NCBI GenBank assembly: GCA_021299635.1
Contig: JAJTFA010000005.1
Location: forward strand, 1-64,000
DNA length: 64,000 nt
Reading direction: 5' to 3'
Source of the DNA: Sphingobacteriales bacterium
GTDB lineage: Bacteria > Bacteroidota > Bacteroidia > UKL13-3
In this document: one piece after another, positions 47,352-56,278 of the stretch
Layout: every line of letters starts with the position of its first letter
Numbering within the stretch: position 1 is the stretch's first letter
Notes under the pieces: generated by a model
The model's input: the letters and a program-made list of their open reading frames with translations, nothing else
What the model was told of the DNA's origin: nothing
The model's database searches: none
Program-made: the position numbers and the translations under genes

Positions 47352-47359
47352 TATTTTTG
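47352..47359 (+). promoter_or_regulatory. -7 box of the outer-membrane protein gene
   Basis: TATTTTTG eight bases ahead of the ATG at 47368, so the leader would be minimal. No -33 TTG seen. Confidence 0.4.
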
Positions 47360-47367
47360 GAAAACAA

Positions 47368-48180
47368 ATGCGGTACCTGAGACAAATCATTACTTTATTT
47401 TTCAGCATTTTATATCTGGCAAAGCCTTTTGCCATGGCGCAGGAAACAGGCAAAACAGAGCCCGTAAAAAAAACCACTGAAAACACGAACAAACCTTTCG
47501 CCAATAAAATTCTTAATTTCCAATTCAGCTATACCTATAATGAGCCCGGAGGAGAACTTCTTCGGAGGTTCGGTGCTTTTCATGGTGCGGGAGGCGGCCT
47601 TCTATTGAAAACCAAAAGAAATTTGGTTTATGCTGCTGATGCCACCTATTACTTCGGTGAAAACATGAAAGAAAACAGTATCTTCTTTAACTTAACCAAT
47701 AGCAGCGGCTTTATTACAAACACCGGTGGTTTTCCTGCTGAAATTACGGTAAACATGAGGGGCTTTGCTTTTTCGGGCAAATTCGGAAAAATATTTCCAC
47801 TAACGCCTTTCAATCTCAATTCCGGAATTATAGTAATGTTGGGTGCAGGTATGTTTGCGCATCATATCTCTATTTATAGCCAGAGAAATGATGTGGCACC
47901 GTTAACCGAGGATATGAAAAAAGGGTATGACCGCCTTACCAGAGGACCTGCACTGCACCAAACAATCGGCTATTATTTTCATAGCAAGAACAGATTTATA
48001 AATTTTTATGCCGGTTTTGATTTTACCCAGGCCTTTACTCAAAGTGTAAGGGGATATAATTACGATACCCGCATGCCAGATACAGACCAAAGAACAGATT
48101 TACTCTGGAGCTTTAAGTTTGGATGGCTGATTCCTATGTATCTGAACATAAAAGAGGAAAAGGAATTTTACTACAGATGA
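47368..48180 (+). CDS. Predicted outer-membrane beta-barrel protein
   Basis: A 270-residue exported protein (signal peptide to FAMAQ) with alternating hydrophobic/polar strands ending in aromatic residues (LLKTKRNLVYAADATYYF, FKFGWLIPMYLNI) and Gly/Tyr-rich turns, as in an outer-membrane beta barrel. Family not recognised. Its stop overlaps the waaA start as ATGA (48177-48180), so the two genes are translationally coupled; a role in envelope assembly is therefore plausible. The coding end is intact. Confidence 0.78.
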   Translation: MRYLRQIITLFFSILYLAKPFAMAQETGKTEPVKKTTENTNKPFANKILNFQFSYTYNEPGGELLRRFGAFHGAGGGLLLKTKRNLVYAADATYYFGENMKENSIFFNLTNSSGFITNTGGFPAEITVNMRGFAFSGKFGKIFPLTPFNLNSGIIVMLGAGMFAHHISIYSQRNDVAPLTEDMKKGYDRLTRGPALHQTIGYYFHSKNRFINFYAGFDFTQAFTQSVRGYNYDTRMPDTDQRTDLLWSFKFGWLIPMYLNIKEEKEFYYR

Positions 48181-49457
48181 TGGGGCCCGGCTTCTTACTA
48201 TACATCCTTGCTACCAATTTGTATTTTGGCTTACTCAAAATCATTGCTCCTTTTCATAAAAAGGCAAAATTATATGTGACGGGCAGAAAACATTTGCTTA
48301 AAAAAATAGAGGAAGAATTAATAAAGGACCTCAGAGATAAATGCTGGTTTCATTGCGCATCGCTTGGTGAATTTGAGCAAGCACGACCAGTTATGGAGGT
48401 ATTTAAAAAACAAAAGCCTGAACTAGCCATTGTGCTTACCTTTTTTTCTCCATCCGGTTATGAAATAAGAAAAAATACACCTCATGCAGATTATGTTTAT
48501 TACCTACCTAACGACAATGCCCTAAATGCCAAAAGATTTATTGCTGCAATCAATCCGGTTGTGGCAATTTTTACCAAGTATGAATTCTGGTATTTCTATA
48601 TTAGTAAATTATATAAACTGAAGATACCGCAGGTTTTGATATCTGCACGTTTCAGGAAAGAACAAATCTTCTTTCAGTGGTATGGTACTTTTTTTAGCCG
48701 AATACTGCAGATGTTTCATTTCATTTTTACACAAGATGAAAACTCAGTTAATCTATTGCAAAGCATTGGCATCACCAATTGCAAAAAAGCAGGCGATACC
48801 AGATTTGATCGCGTAGTGCAAACAGCGGCTACAGCAGCTAATATTGATAAACTTGAAACATTCAAAGAACAAAAACTTTTATTGGTAGCCGGAAGCAGCT
48901 ATGCGGCAGAAGAAGAAATGCTGGCATACGCTATTAGAAACCTCAATGGAGAATTGAAAGTGCTAATTGCACCACATGAGATTAGTGAGGCAAGGCTATT
49001 ATCTATTGAAAAAACGTTCAAGACCCTGGGTACGCAGAGATTTTCTTCTTTTGATACCGGCAAACGGGCAAGTGTTTTAATCATGGATAATATCGGGATG
49101 CTTGCTGCCGCTTACAAGAGTGCTGATATTGCTTTGGTTGGCGGAGGCTTTGGCACCAAAGGTCTGCATAATATTCTCGAGCCTGCCACCTTCGGTGTGC
49201 CGGTTATTTATGGCCCGTTAAATCATGACAAATTTCCGGAAGCTACTGAATTGTTGCACGCTGGTGGTGGTTTTATTGTTTCAGACAACGCAAGTATGCT
49301 AAACTTACTAGCTGATTTCACTACACATACAGCTAAAAGAAAATTGGCGGGCAAGTTGGCACAGTCCTATGTGCAAAATAATCAGGGAGCGACCGACCTA
49401 ATCATGGAACTGCCTCTATTTAAAAAGCTGCTAACGAATGAAGTAATTAGCAATTAA
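48177..49457 (+). CDS. waaA: 3-deoxy-D-manno-octulosonic acid (Kdo) transferase
   Basis: A 426-residue membrane-associated GT-B glycosyltransferase that attaches Kdo to lipid A precursor. Hydrophobic anchor near residues 4-22, then HCASLGEFEQARPVM and FTKYEFWYFYI in the acceptor domain, and GGGFGTKGLHNILEPATFGVPVIYGPLNHDKFPEA in the donor domain. I chose ATG at 48177, which overlaps the upstream stop as ATGA, over the frame start at 48123 that lies inside the barrel gene. Presence implies lipopolysaccharide of the usual Kdo type. Confidence 0.94.
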   Translation: MMGPGFLLYILATNLYFGLLKIIAPFHKKAKLYVTGRKHLLKKIEEELIKDLRDKCWFHCASLGEFEQARPVMEVFKKQKPELAIVLTFFSPSGYEIRKNTPHADYVYYLPNDNALNAKRFIAAINPVVAIFTKYEFWYFYISKLYKLKIPQVLISARFRKEQIFFQWYGTFFSRILQMFHFIFTQDENSVNLLQSIGITNCKKAGDTRFDRVVQTAATAANIDKLETFKEQKLLLVAGSSYAAEEEMLAYAIRNLNGELKVLIAPHEISEARLLSIEKTFKTLGTQRFSSFDTGKRASVLIMDNIGMLAAAYKSADIALVGGGFGTKGLHNILEPATFGVPVIYGPLNHDKFPEATELLHAGGGFIVSDNASMLNLLADFTTHTAKRKLAGKLAQSYVQNNQGATDLIMELPLFKKLLTNEVISN

Positions 49458-49551
49458 GGATATTTTAACCTTTTACATTTTGACGACTGATAAATAGCAA
49501 TTTAAATTGCATGTAATACTCAGGCGCAAGCCTGGGTAGTTTCATAGCTAA

Positions 49552-49587
49552 GAGGAGAAACCGGGCCTAGTGTCCGGTTTTCTCTTT
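49552..49587. terminator. Bidirectional terminator between waaA and ybaB
   Basis: GAGAAACCGG pairs with CCGGTTTTCTC (one bulged T), extended by A/G-rich and T-rich arms on the two sides. It lies between the convergent waaA and ybaB genes and could stop both transcripts. A second small hairpin, CAGGC-GCAA-GCCTG, sits at 49521-49534. Confidence 0.55.
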
Positions 49588-49588
49588 A

Positions 49589-49891
49589 CTAAGACTTACC
49601 AAAAAGATTGCCTAGATTCATCCCTCCCATCAGTTTCATCATCTCAGCCTGCGAAACATTTTCTGCCTGCTGGAGTGCCTTTTCACAAGCAATTAGTATT
49701 AGATCTTGAAGCTCCTCTTTTCTTTCAGGAGTCATTAATGCATCAGCAATCACAATATCTTTTATTATCCTGTTGCCGTTGGCTGTTACCTTAACCAAAC
49801 CATTGGAAGCCTCTCCTTCTACCATTATGGTTTCAAGTCTTTGTTTTACTTCGTCTGCCTTTCGTTGGGCATCCATGAATTTATCTAACAT
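49589..49891 (-). CDS. YbaB/EbfC nucleoid-associated protein
   Basis: A 100-residue DNA-binding dimer of the YbaB/EbfC family. N-terminal helix DKFMDAQRKADEVKQRL, central strands GLVKVTANGNRIIKDIVIAD and a C-terminal helix (LQDLILIACEKALQQAENV), then a Met/Gly-rich tail (MMKLMGGMNLGNLFG). Length and order match the family. In many bacteria the gene follows dnaX; here dnaX is about 17 kb away and ybaB instead lies behind the uvrD-like gene (68 bp). Confidence 0.93.
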   Translation of the reverse strand: MLDKFMDAQRKADEVKQRLETIMVEGEASNGLVKVTANGNRIIKDIVIADALMTPERKEELQDLILIACEKALQQAENVSQAEMMKLMGGMNLGNLFGKS

Positions 49892-49959
49892 ACTTTAATA
49901 AAAAGATGACAAATATAAAATTGTTATTTGATAGAAAATAAGCAGCTTAATCTGCTGGA

Positions 49960-52254
49960 TCAATTGATTTTTAATTTCGCAAATTTTAAAACCAGCATTT
50001 TTTTACCGGCTTCGCCAAAATCAATTTGTGCCTTTCTGTTATCGCCCGCTCCTTCAATACTTAGCACGGTACCGTTACCAAAACGCTGATGCGTAACCAT
50101 ATTACCTGCCTGCAAAAGTGAGGTATCATCGCCCACAAAGTCAGGATCAACAGAAGAAGGCGCAGCCTTGTTTATTGGCTTGAAATTTTTAGGTAAATTG
50201 ATATTGGATTTAGTTGGTGTGGATGATGATATAATCTTGGTTTGACCACTATTACCTCTGGCACCAAAAGACCTGTTTTCACTTCCTCTATTATTATACA
50301 TTCCTTCCATGATTAGGAACTGTGGATCAATTTCCTGAAGAAACCTGCTGGGTTCACTATGTATCATGGTACCGAATTTAAATCGTGAAGTTGCAAAAGA
50401 CAAGTGCAGTTTTTTCATGGCTCGGGTTAATGCTACATAAAACAACCTACGTTCCTCCTCCAATTCACTTCTGCTGTTTAACGACAGTTGCGAGGGGAAT
50501 AAATTCTCCTCTAAGCCAACAATATAAACATATTTAAATTCAAGCCCTTTTGAAGCATGAATTGTCATCAGACTTACCTTATCATAATCACTTTCATCTT
50601 CCCTGTCGGCATCGGTAAGGAGTGCAATATCCTGCATATATTCAGACAAGGTTCTAACCCTAACTACACCATCATCATCAATAGGTTCGTCTATACTGAA
50701 TTCTTTTAAACCATTAAGCAGTTCTTCCAAGTTTTCATAACGTGCAATACCCTCAACCGTTTTGTCTTCATAAAGTGTTTTTAAAATGGTGCTTTGTTTG
50801 GCGATATGCATGGCTACATCATAGGCATTGCGATCAAGCATAGCCTGAAAACTTTTAATCATCATCACAAAATCTGCCAGCGAGGCAGCCGCCTTTATTC
50901 CATATTGGTGGGCGTCATTCATAATATCCCACCAACTCTTGTTATGTTCATTGGCCAATACGGCCAGGTGATCAAAAGTAGTTTTACCAATGCCTCTTGC
51001 AGGATAATTGATAATCCTCTTCAGTGCTTCTTCGTCTGTTGGATTAATGGTAACCCTGAAATAAGCTATCAAATCTTTTATCTCCTTGCGCTGATAAAAA
51101 GATAGACCTCCATAAATTTTATACGGAATATTAATTTTACGCAAAGCCTCTTCTATTGAACGACTTTGTGCGTTGGTTCTATAGAGAATAACAAATTCAT
51201 GATTAAAGCAATGACTGTTCATTTTCTCTTGAAAAATGGATGAGGCAACAACCTTACCCTCCTCATTATCGGTTAAGGCACGAAACACTTTTATTCTGTC
51301 GCCAACTTCATTTTGGGTCCAAACTTTTTTATCAAGTTGTTCCTTGTTTTGTTTAATAACCGAATTAGCTGCATTTACTATGGTTTGGGTAGAGCGATAA
51401 TTTTGTTCAAGCCTGTAAACACGAGTATCGGGGAAGTCCTTGTGGAAATTCAAAATATTTTTAATGGTGGCACCTCTAAAGGCATAAATGCTTTGTGCAT
51501 CATCACCCACAACGGTGATATTTTGGTGTACGTTTGCCAGCTTTTTTACAATGGCATACTGCACTCCGTTTGTATCCTGAAACTCATCAACCAAAATGTA
51601 TCGAAACATATGCTGATACTTGTTTGTAACCTCCGGATGTGTGTTGAGTAGATGATAGGTTTTGATGAGTAAATCATCAAAATCCATTGCTCCGGCTCTG
51701 AAACAACGGGCCTCATAAGCTGCAAATATTTCTGCAAATTTTGGTCTGCCTGAGCTTTCATCATAGGAGATATTGTCACTGTCGGCTGCATAATCTGCAG
51801 CAGTTAACATGGCATTTTTAGCAGCAGAAATACGAGAGGAAATGAGAGCAGGTTTATACACCTTATCATTCAGCTTCATTTCATTCACAATTGATTTAAT
51901 GAGGCTTTTGGCATCATCGGTATCGTAAATGGTAAAGTTTATGGGATAACCTATTTTATCTGCTTCAATCCTTAGTATACGCGCGAATATGGAGTGAAAG
52001 GTGCCCATCCATAAATTGCGTGCTTCTGCTCCTGCCACGTGATAAATGCGCTCACGCATTTCTTTTGCAGCTTTATTGGTAAAAGTAAGTGCAAGAATAT
52101 TAAAAGGATCTGTGCCGTTTTTAATCAGGTATGCAATGCGGTAGGTTAGCACGCGGGTTTTACCGGAGCCTGCACCTGCAATAATGATAACAGGACCATT
52201 GGTATTAACAACCGCATCACGCTGTGGGTCATTTAGTTCATCAAGGTAATTCAC
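49960..52254 (-). CDS. UvrD/PcrA-type ATP-dependent DNA helicase (GTG start)
   Basis: A 764-residue superfamily 1 3'-5' helicase. Motif I is IAGAGSGKTRVL, Q-motif LNDPQRDAV, motif II LVDEFQDTN, motif III VGDDAQSIYAFRGA, motif IV YRLEQNYRST, motif V MTIHASKGLEF and motif VI VALTRAMKKL. C-terminal region ends with a basic/beta segment (GTVLSIEGAGDNRKAQIDFGEAGKKML) typical of PcrA. No in-frame ATG lies upstream before a stop, so GTG at 52254 is the start. Acts in repair and conflict resolution; uvrA is also in this window. Confidence 0.95.
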   Translation of the reverse strand: MNYLDELNDPQRDAVVNTNGPVIIIAGAGSGKTRVLTYRIAYLIKNGTDPFNILALTFTNKAAKEMRERIYHVAGAEARNLWMGTFHSIFARILRIEADKIGYPINFTIYDTDDAKSLIKSIVNEMKLNDKVYKPALISSRISAAKNAMLTAADYAADSDNISYDESSGRPKFAEIFAAYEARCFRAGAMDFDDLLIKTYHLLNTHPEVTNKYQHMFRYILVDEFQDTNGVQYAIVKKLANVHQNITVVGDDAQSIYAFRGATIKNILNFHKDFPDTRVYRLEQNYRSTQTIVNAANSVIKQNKEQLDKKVWTQNEVGDRIKVFRALTDNEEGKVVASSIFQEKMNSHCFNHEFVILYRTNAQSRSIEEALRKINIPYKIYGGLSFYQRKEIKDLIAYFRVTINPTDEEALKRIINYPARGIGKTTFDHLAVLANEHNKSWWDIMNDAHQYGIKAAASLADFVMMIKSFQAMLDRNAYDVAMHIAKQSTILKTLYEDKTVEGIARYENLEELLNGLKEFSIDEPIDDDGVVRVRTLSEYMQDIALLTDADREDESDYDKVSLMTIHASKGLEFKYVYIVGLEENLFPSQLSLNSRSELEEERRLFYVALTRAMKKLHLSFATSRFKFGTMIHSEPSRFLQEIDPQFLIMEGMYNNRGSENRSFGARGNSGQTKIISSSTPTKSNINLPKNFKPINKAAPSSVDPDFVGDDTSLLQAGNMVTHQRFGNGTVLSIEGAGDNRKAQIDFGEAGKKMLVLKFAKLKIN

Positions 52255-52315
52255 ATAGCGAAATTAGGCTATGCATGCGGGTGCAGAAAATTTAAATATC
52301 AACAGAGGCTGATGC

Positions 52316-53230
52316 CTACTTGCTGCCTCCGAATGTGTATAAGATACCCAAAGCCATTACCTGAGAGTATTGAACATCTGCATCTTGGTCAGCGTCATAC
52401 AACAATACACCTGCTAAATTTACATTAATGTACTTATTTACTTTAGCAGTAATGTTTGCATCGAGCCTATGCACAATACCTTGTCCGTTTAGCTTTTCAT
52501 AATCCGCAATTCCCATATACCTGGCTTTAAGAACCAGATTTTTCATTATTTCTTTATCAAAATTTGCTACAAACTGGAACACGGTTTGGTTGCGGATTTT
52601 GTCTCCCTTCTTCACGCCATACAATTCATCTTTTTGTTTCACATCATACAGTGTTTGATCGAGCACAAAAGACTGACGCAAGGCACCCACACCAAACTGG
52701 GCAGAGAAATAATCTACCGGCTTATATTCCATACCCAATGCCTGGGTCAAATATCCGGGCGACATAAATCCTGAAATTCGGGTTGCTATTTCCACCCCGG
52801 TTTCGTTTCCTGCAGCATCCTTTTCTTTTATATACTCATAGCCTGCATCAAACTGGGTTTGAAAGTTTACCGAAGCAAATACGCTCCAATGTTTGCTTAA
52901 ATTATAACCATATCGGCTATCAAAAAATATACGGTCGGCCGTTTTTCGAAGTCCCTGGGTTTCATTTTGCACATTGCCATATAACAACTGTAAATCATTT
53001 GTGAAGCTGTAAGTTTCTTGTTTCAACTCGGCCTTACCATTGATAAAGCCACTAATAGCAAGGGCATTTACACCACCGGCTTTCCAATTGCTGCTAAAGC
53101 TTGATTGGTTAAAATTGATACCCGTTTGCAACTCGTTTTTCCATCCTGTAGCATTCTGTGCATCTTGGCTCCGTGCAATGAAAGGAAAAGTAATTGAGCA
53201 GATGGATACAATAAGTAACAGGTTTCTCAT
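52316..53230 (-). CDS. DUF3078 outer-membrane protein
   Basis: A 304-residue exported protein (signal peptide to ARSQ) with alternating amphipathic strands characteristic of a barrel: WKNELQTGINFNQSSFSSNWKAGG at the start is the DUF3078 hallmark (two long NxxxSSNW-type repeats), and LGILYTFG-like aromatic ending at the C-terminus. Function unknown. Its start lies nine bases after the cysteine desulfurase stop, so it is cotranscribed with it although no functional link is apparent. Confidence 0.85.
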   Translation of the reverse strand: MRNLLLIVSICSITFPFIARSQDAQNATGWKNELQTGINFNQSSFSSNWKAGGVNALAISGFINGKAELKQETYSFTNDLQLLYGNVQNETQGLRKTADRIFFDSRYGYNLSKHWSVFASVNFQTQFDAGYEYIKEKDAAGNETGVEIATRISGFMSPGYLTQALGMEYKPVDYFSAQFGVGALRQSFVLDQTLYDVKQKDELYGVKKGDKIRNQTVFQFVANFDKEIMKNLVLKARYMGIADYEKLNGQGIVHRLDANITAKVNKYINVNLAGVLLYDADQDADVQYSQVMALGILYTFGGSK

Positions 53231-53239
53231 AGTTATTAT

Positions 53240-54394
53240 TTATAAGGTGACTACGTCTATTTTTAGCATTTGTTTTAATTGGCTAATGGTATAATCAATA
53301 TCTTCTTTGGTATTGAATTTTCCGAAAGAGAATCGCACGGCAGCTCTTTCCGGATTTGCACTGATAGCTTTGAGCACGTGGGAACCCACATTTGAACCTG
53401 AGGAACAAGCACTTCCACCTGACGCTGAAATACCTGCAATATCCAACTTAAACAGCATCATTTCAGAAATTGGACTTGGCGGGAAGGAAGTGTTAAGAAC
53501 GGTGTAGGAGGCATTGCCATCCGGATCACCATTAAATGCAACCCCGGGTATTTCGGCTAGCAACTTCTCTTTCATGTATTGCTTTAGGGAACCTATATGT
53601 TTGCGGTCTTTATCTAAATCGCGGTAGCTAACCTCAAGGGCTTTTGCCAAACCTACAATACCAATTACGTTTTCTGTGCCACCGCGCATATTGCGTTCCT
53701 GAGCCCCCCCTGTTATAAATGATTCAATTTTTGTTTCGGCATTAATATAAATAAACCCAACCCCTTTGGGTCCGTTAAATTTATGGGCAGCGCATGCCAG
53801 GAAATGAATATGCTGGTTACCTAAATCAAAAGTATAATGACCTATGGTTTGTACCGTATCAGAATGAAAAATGGCATTATATTTCTTACACAACTCCCCC
53901 ACCACATCAATATCTATCATATTGCCTATTTCATTATTGGCATGCATTAAAGAAACCAAGGCATGCGGATTTTGCTGCAAAAGCAATTCCAGATCATTCA
54001 TATCTACATAGCCTTTATCTGTAAGTTTAACCAAATGCATGGCTGCCTTACCTGAATGGTGCAACTCCTCTATGGTATGCAAAACTGCATGGTGCTCAAT
54101 TGGAGAGGTGATAATGTGCTTTACACCCAAACATTCAACAGATTTTCTGATGGCCATATTATCTGCCTCAGTACCACCTGAAGTAAAAAATATTTCACCC
54201 GGGGTGCAGCCTAGTAATTTTGCAACTGTTTTGCGTGATTCCTCTATGTGTGTGCGCACCACCCTGCCATGAGCATGAGTGGAAGATGGATTGCCGAAAT
54301 GCTCTTTCATTAATGGCAACATGGCTTCAATCACCTCAGGATCTATGGGTGTTGTAGCCGCATTATCCAAATATATTCGTTTTTGCTCTGACAT
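53240..54394 (-). CDS. Cysteine desulfurase (NifS/IscS type)
   Basis: A 384-residue PLP enzyme that takes sulfur from cysteine for Fe-S clusters or tRNA thiolation. PLP Lys205 is in CAAHKFNGPKG, His102 in IEHHAV stacks on PLP, and catalytic Cys330 is in GGSACSSGS. Other family blocks: YLDNAATTPIDPEV, FTSGGTEADNMAI and SLMHANNEIG. NifS-like order; no scaffold gene is beside it. A TATTTTCG element at 54422-54415 may be its -7 box. First gene of a unit with DUF3078. Confidence 0.94.
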   Translation of the reverse strand: MSEQKRIYLDNAATTPIDPEVIEAMLPLMKEHFGNPSSTHAHGRVVRTHIEESRKTVAKLLGCTPGEIFFTSGGTEADNMAIRKSVECLGVKHIITSPIEHHAVLHTIEELHHSGKAAMHLVKLTDKGYVDMNDLELLLQQNPHALVSLMHANNEIGNMIDIDVVGELCKKYNAIFHSDTVQTIGHYTFDLGNQHIHFLACAAHKFNGPKGVGFIYINAETKIESFITGGAQERNMRGGTENVIGIVGLAKALEVSYRDLDKDRKHIGSLKQYMKEKLLAEIPGVAFNGDPDGNASYTVLNTSFPPSPISEMMLFKLDIAGISASGGSACSSGSNVGSHVLKAISANPERAAVRFSFGKFNTKEDIDYTISQLKQMLKIDVVTL

Positions 54395-54524
54395 ATTTTA
54401 AGCAGGTTTGGATACGAAAATAGCCGTTGTTTTGAATAATCGATACTTACGCTTTTAGTTTTTATGCCTTGCCTGTGTAAAACGTTTTTAGCTACGAGGT
54501 GTAAAAATTCTATTTTTGTCAACT

Positions 54525-55292
54525 ATGCGGCTTAGATTATTTATGATGTTGTTCAGCCTTAATCTGCTTACTGGTTGCTTGAGCAGTAAGGTAAATAAGC
54601 AGGTTACAGATGAAATTAAACGCTTGCGGGCCGATAGCCTTGCTCAGGAAAACCGCATCAGGAAATTACTTGACGAGAAAGAATACCTCGAACATAAAAA
54701 TGCCACAACAGAACAAGCATTAAATTTAAGGCTGCAAGAAAAAGAAGATTCATTAAATGTAAAAGAAATACAATTGAAGGAAAGGCAAGCCAGCCTAATG
54801 GATATGAAGTCCAGAAAAGAACAGGAAGAGGAATCATTCATAAGTTTAGCACAATCTATTTTTGATGAATTTAAAGGGATAAATCCAACGGATATTACCA
54901 CCAAGGTTAACTGTACAAACATTATTTTGGAAGTTAATGACAGGCTTCTATTTACTCCAAACAGCATTAAAGCTGATAGCAGAACATTGATTAGCCTTCA
55001 TAAAATTAAAGAGGTAATGCTAAAAAATAATGATTTACAATTGATATTAGTAGCTCATACAGACACATTTAATTATACCAAGCAAAAAATTAACAATGTT
55101 TATGAACTAGGATATCTTAAGGCTTTTACTATTTATGACATTCTAACTAGAGAATTAGGCGTTCAAAAACAAAAAATAACTATAGCTTCCAGAGGGCCAG
55201 CAATTAAACCTTTCTCCGGCAAAGATGCGGATAGAAACCGAATTGAATTCATTTTCTATTCAAATCTGCTTCCTTGTATTTATAGTAAATAG
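54525..55292 (+). CDS. OmpA-like domain lipoprotein with coiled coil
   Basis: A 255-residue predicted lipoprotein: lipobox LLTGC with Cys18. Residues about 25-110 are Glu/Lys/Gln-rich heptads, a long coiled coil. The C-terminal part (about 135-250) resembles the OmpA/MotB peptidoglycan-binding domain: LLFTPNSIKADSRTLISLHKI, LILVAHTDTF and DADRNRIEFIFYS. It may tie the outer membrane to peptidoglycan. ATG at 54525 was chosen over TTG at 54516, which overlaps the TATTTTTG box (54511-54518). Single gene converging on map. Confidence 0.82.
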   Translation: MRLRLFMMLFSLNLLTGCLSSKVNKQVTDEIKRLRADSLAQENRIRKLLDEKEYLEHKNATTEQALNLRLQEKEDSLNVKEIQLKERQASLMDMKSRKEQEEESFISLAQSIFDEFKGINPTDITTKVNCTNIILEVNDRLLFTPNSIKADSRTLISLHKIKEVMLKNNDLQLILVAHTDTFNYTKQKINNVYELGYLKAFTIYDILTRELGVQKQKITIASRGPAIKPFSGKDADRNRIEFIFYSNLLPCIYSK

Positions 55293-55329
55293 CTTGCGAT
55301 TTATTTGCAGCAATACCTCAATTTCTATA

Positions 55330-56115
55330 TCAGAAGGATCCGTCAACGTCTGTTAGTACATCTGCCACTCCATCCGTTACAAGAATGGTATGCTCAAACT
55401 GAGCAGATAATTTACCATCAATCGTCCGTGCGGTCCAGCCGTCTTTTTTATCAATCTTAGCCCTTGCCTTCCCTGCATTAATCATAGGCTCAATAGTAAA
55501 AATCATACCGGGTTTAAGTATGGGTCCTGTTCCCTTTTCATCAATATGACAAACCTCCGGTTCCTCATGAAAATTAAGGCCTATGCCATGTCCGCAAAAT
55601 TCATATACGGTTGAGAAACCATTAGCTACCGCGTGTTTATTAATACAATAACCAATATTACCTAAGTGATTGCCAGCAATACTTTGTTCGATACCAATGC
55701 GAAGACACTCACGTGTTATCTGAATTAGCTTTTTTGCATGCATTGAAACTTCTCCTACCTCGTACATTTTACTCGTATCACCATAAAAACCATTAAGAAT
55801 GGTTGTAACATCTATATTCACGATATCTCCATCCCTTAATTCATATGTCCCTGGTATTCCATGGCATATTACATCATTTACAGAAATACAACTCTCTTTA
55901 GGATAACCATGATAACCTAAGGTTGCGGGCTTGGCTCCATGATCACGCATAAATGTTGCACAGATCTGATTTAGATAGGCCGTAGTAACTCCAGCTTTAA
56001 CAAAAGGCGCAACCGCTATGAGGGTTTTTGCTGCAATTTGCGAGCTGAGCCTGATGCCTTCAATCTGTTCCTTATTTTTAATAATGATTTTAGAGCCTGA
56101 TTCTCTGAATGCCAT
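55330..56115 (-). CDS. map: Methionine aminopeptidase type I
   Basis: A 261-residue cytoplasmic metallopeptidase that removes the initiator Met. Metal ligands are readable: Asp102 in VNIDVTTI, Asp113 in YGDTSKM, then His in CGHGIGLNFHEEPEV, Glu in FTIEPMIN and Glu in SAQFEHTILVT. His in CHGIPG is the outer-sphere catalytic residue. I placed the start at ATG 56115 because the FRESGSKIIIKNKEQIEGIR helix is the usual N-terminus; a longer frame to 56229 has no family-like content. Confidence 0.96.
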   Translation of the reverse strand: MAFRESGSKIIIKNKEQIEGIRLSSQIAAKTLIAVAPFVKAGVTTAYLNQICATFMRDHGAKPATLGYHGYPKESCISVNDVICHGIPGTYELRDGDIVNIDVTTILNGFYGDTSKMYEVGEVSMHAKKLIQITRECLRIGIEQSIAGNHLGNIGYCINKHAVANGFSTVYEFCGHGIGLNFHEEPEVCHIDEKGTGPILKPGMIFTIEPMINAGKARAKIDKKDGWTARTIDGKLSAQFEHTILVTDGVADVLTDVDGSF

Positions 56116-56278
56116 GAATAAATCTTTTATTGGGTGATGCGAAGAACACAATAATAATTGAAAGGAAAAAGTATGATGGAAATCATATGCACTTTTATCC
56201 GTATTCCTGAATATCGATAGAGATAACAAAAAAATAGAACTAGTTTTGATTTAATAATTACTTTAAACAACAATTGCC

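Noticed and set aside
48123..48176. Longer waaA start inside the outer-membrane protein gene
   Set aside because: It would overlap 58 bases of the barrel gene; ATG at 48177 gives a natural membrane anchor and an ATGA coupling.
56116..56229. Longer methionine aminopeptidase start
   Set aside because: The extra N-terminus has no family similarity; the conserved helix begins at ATG 56115.
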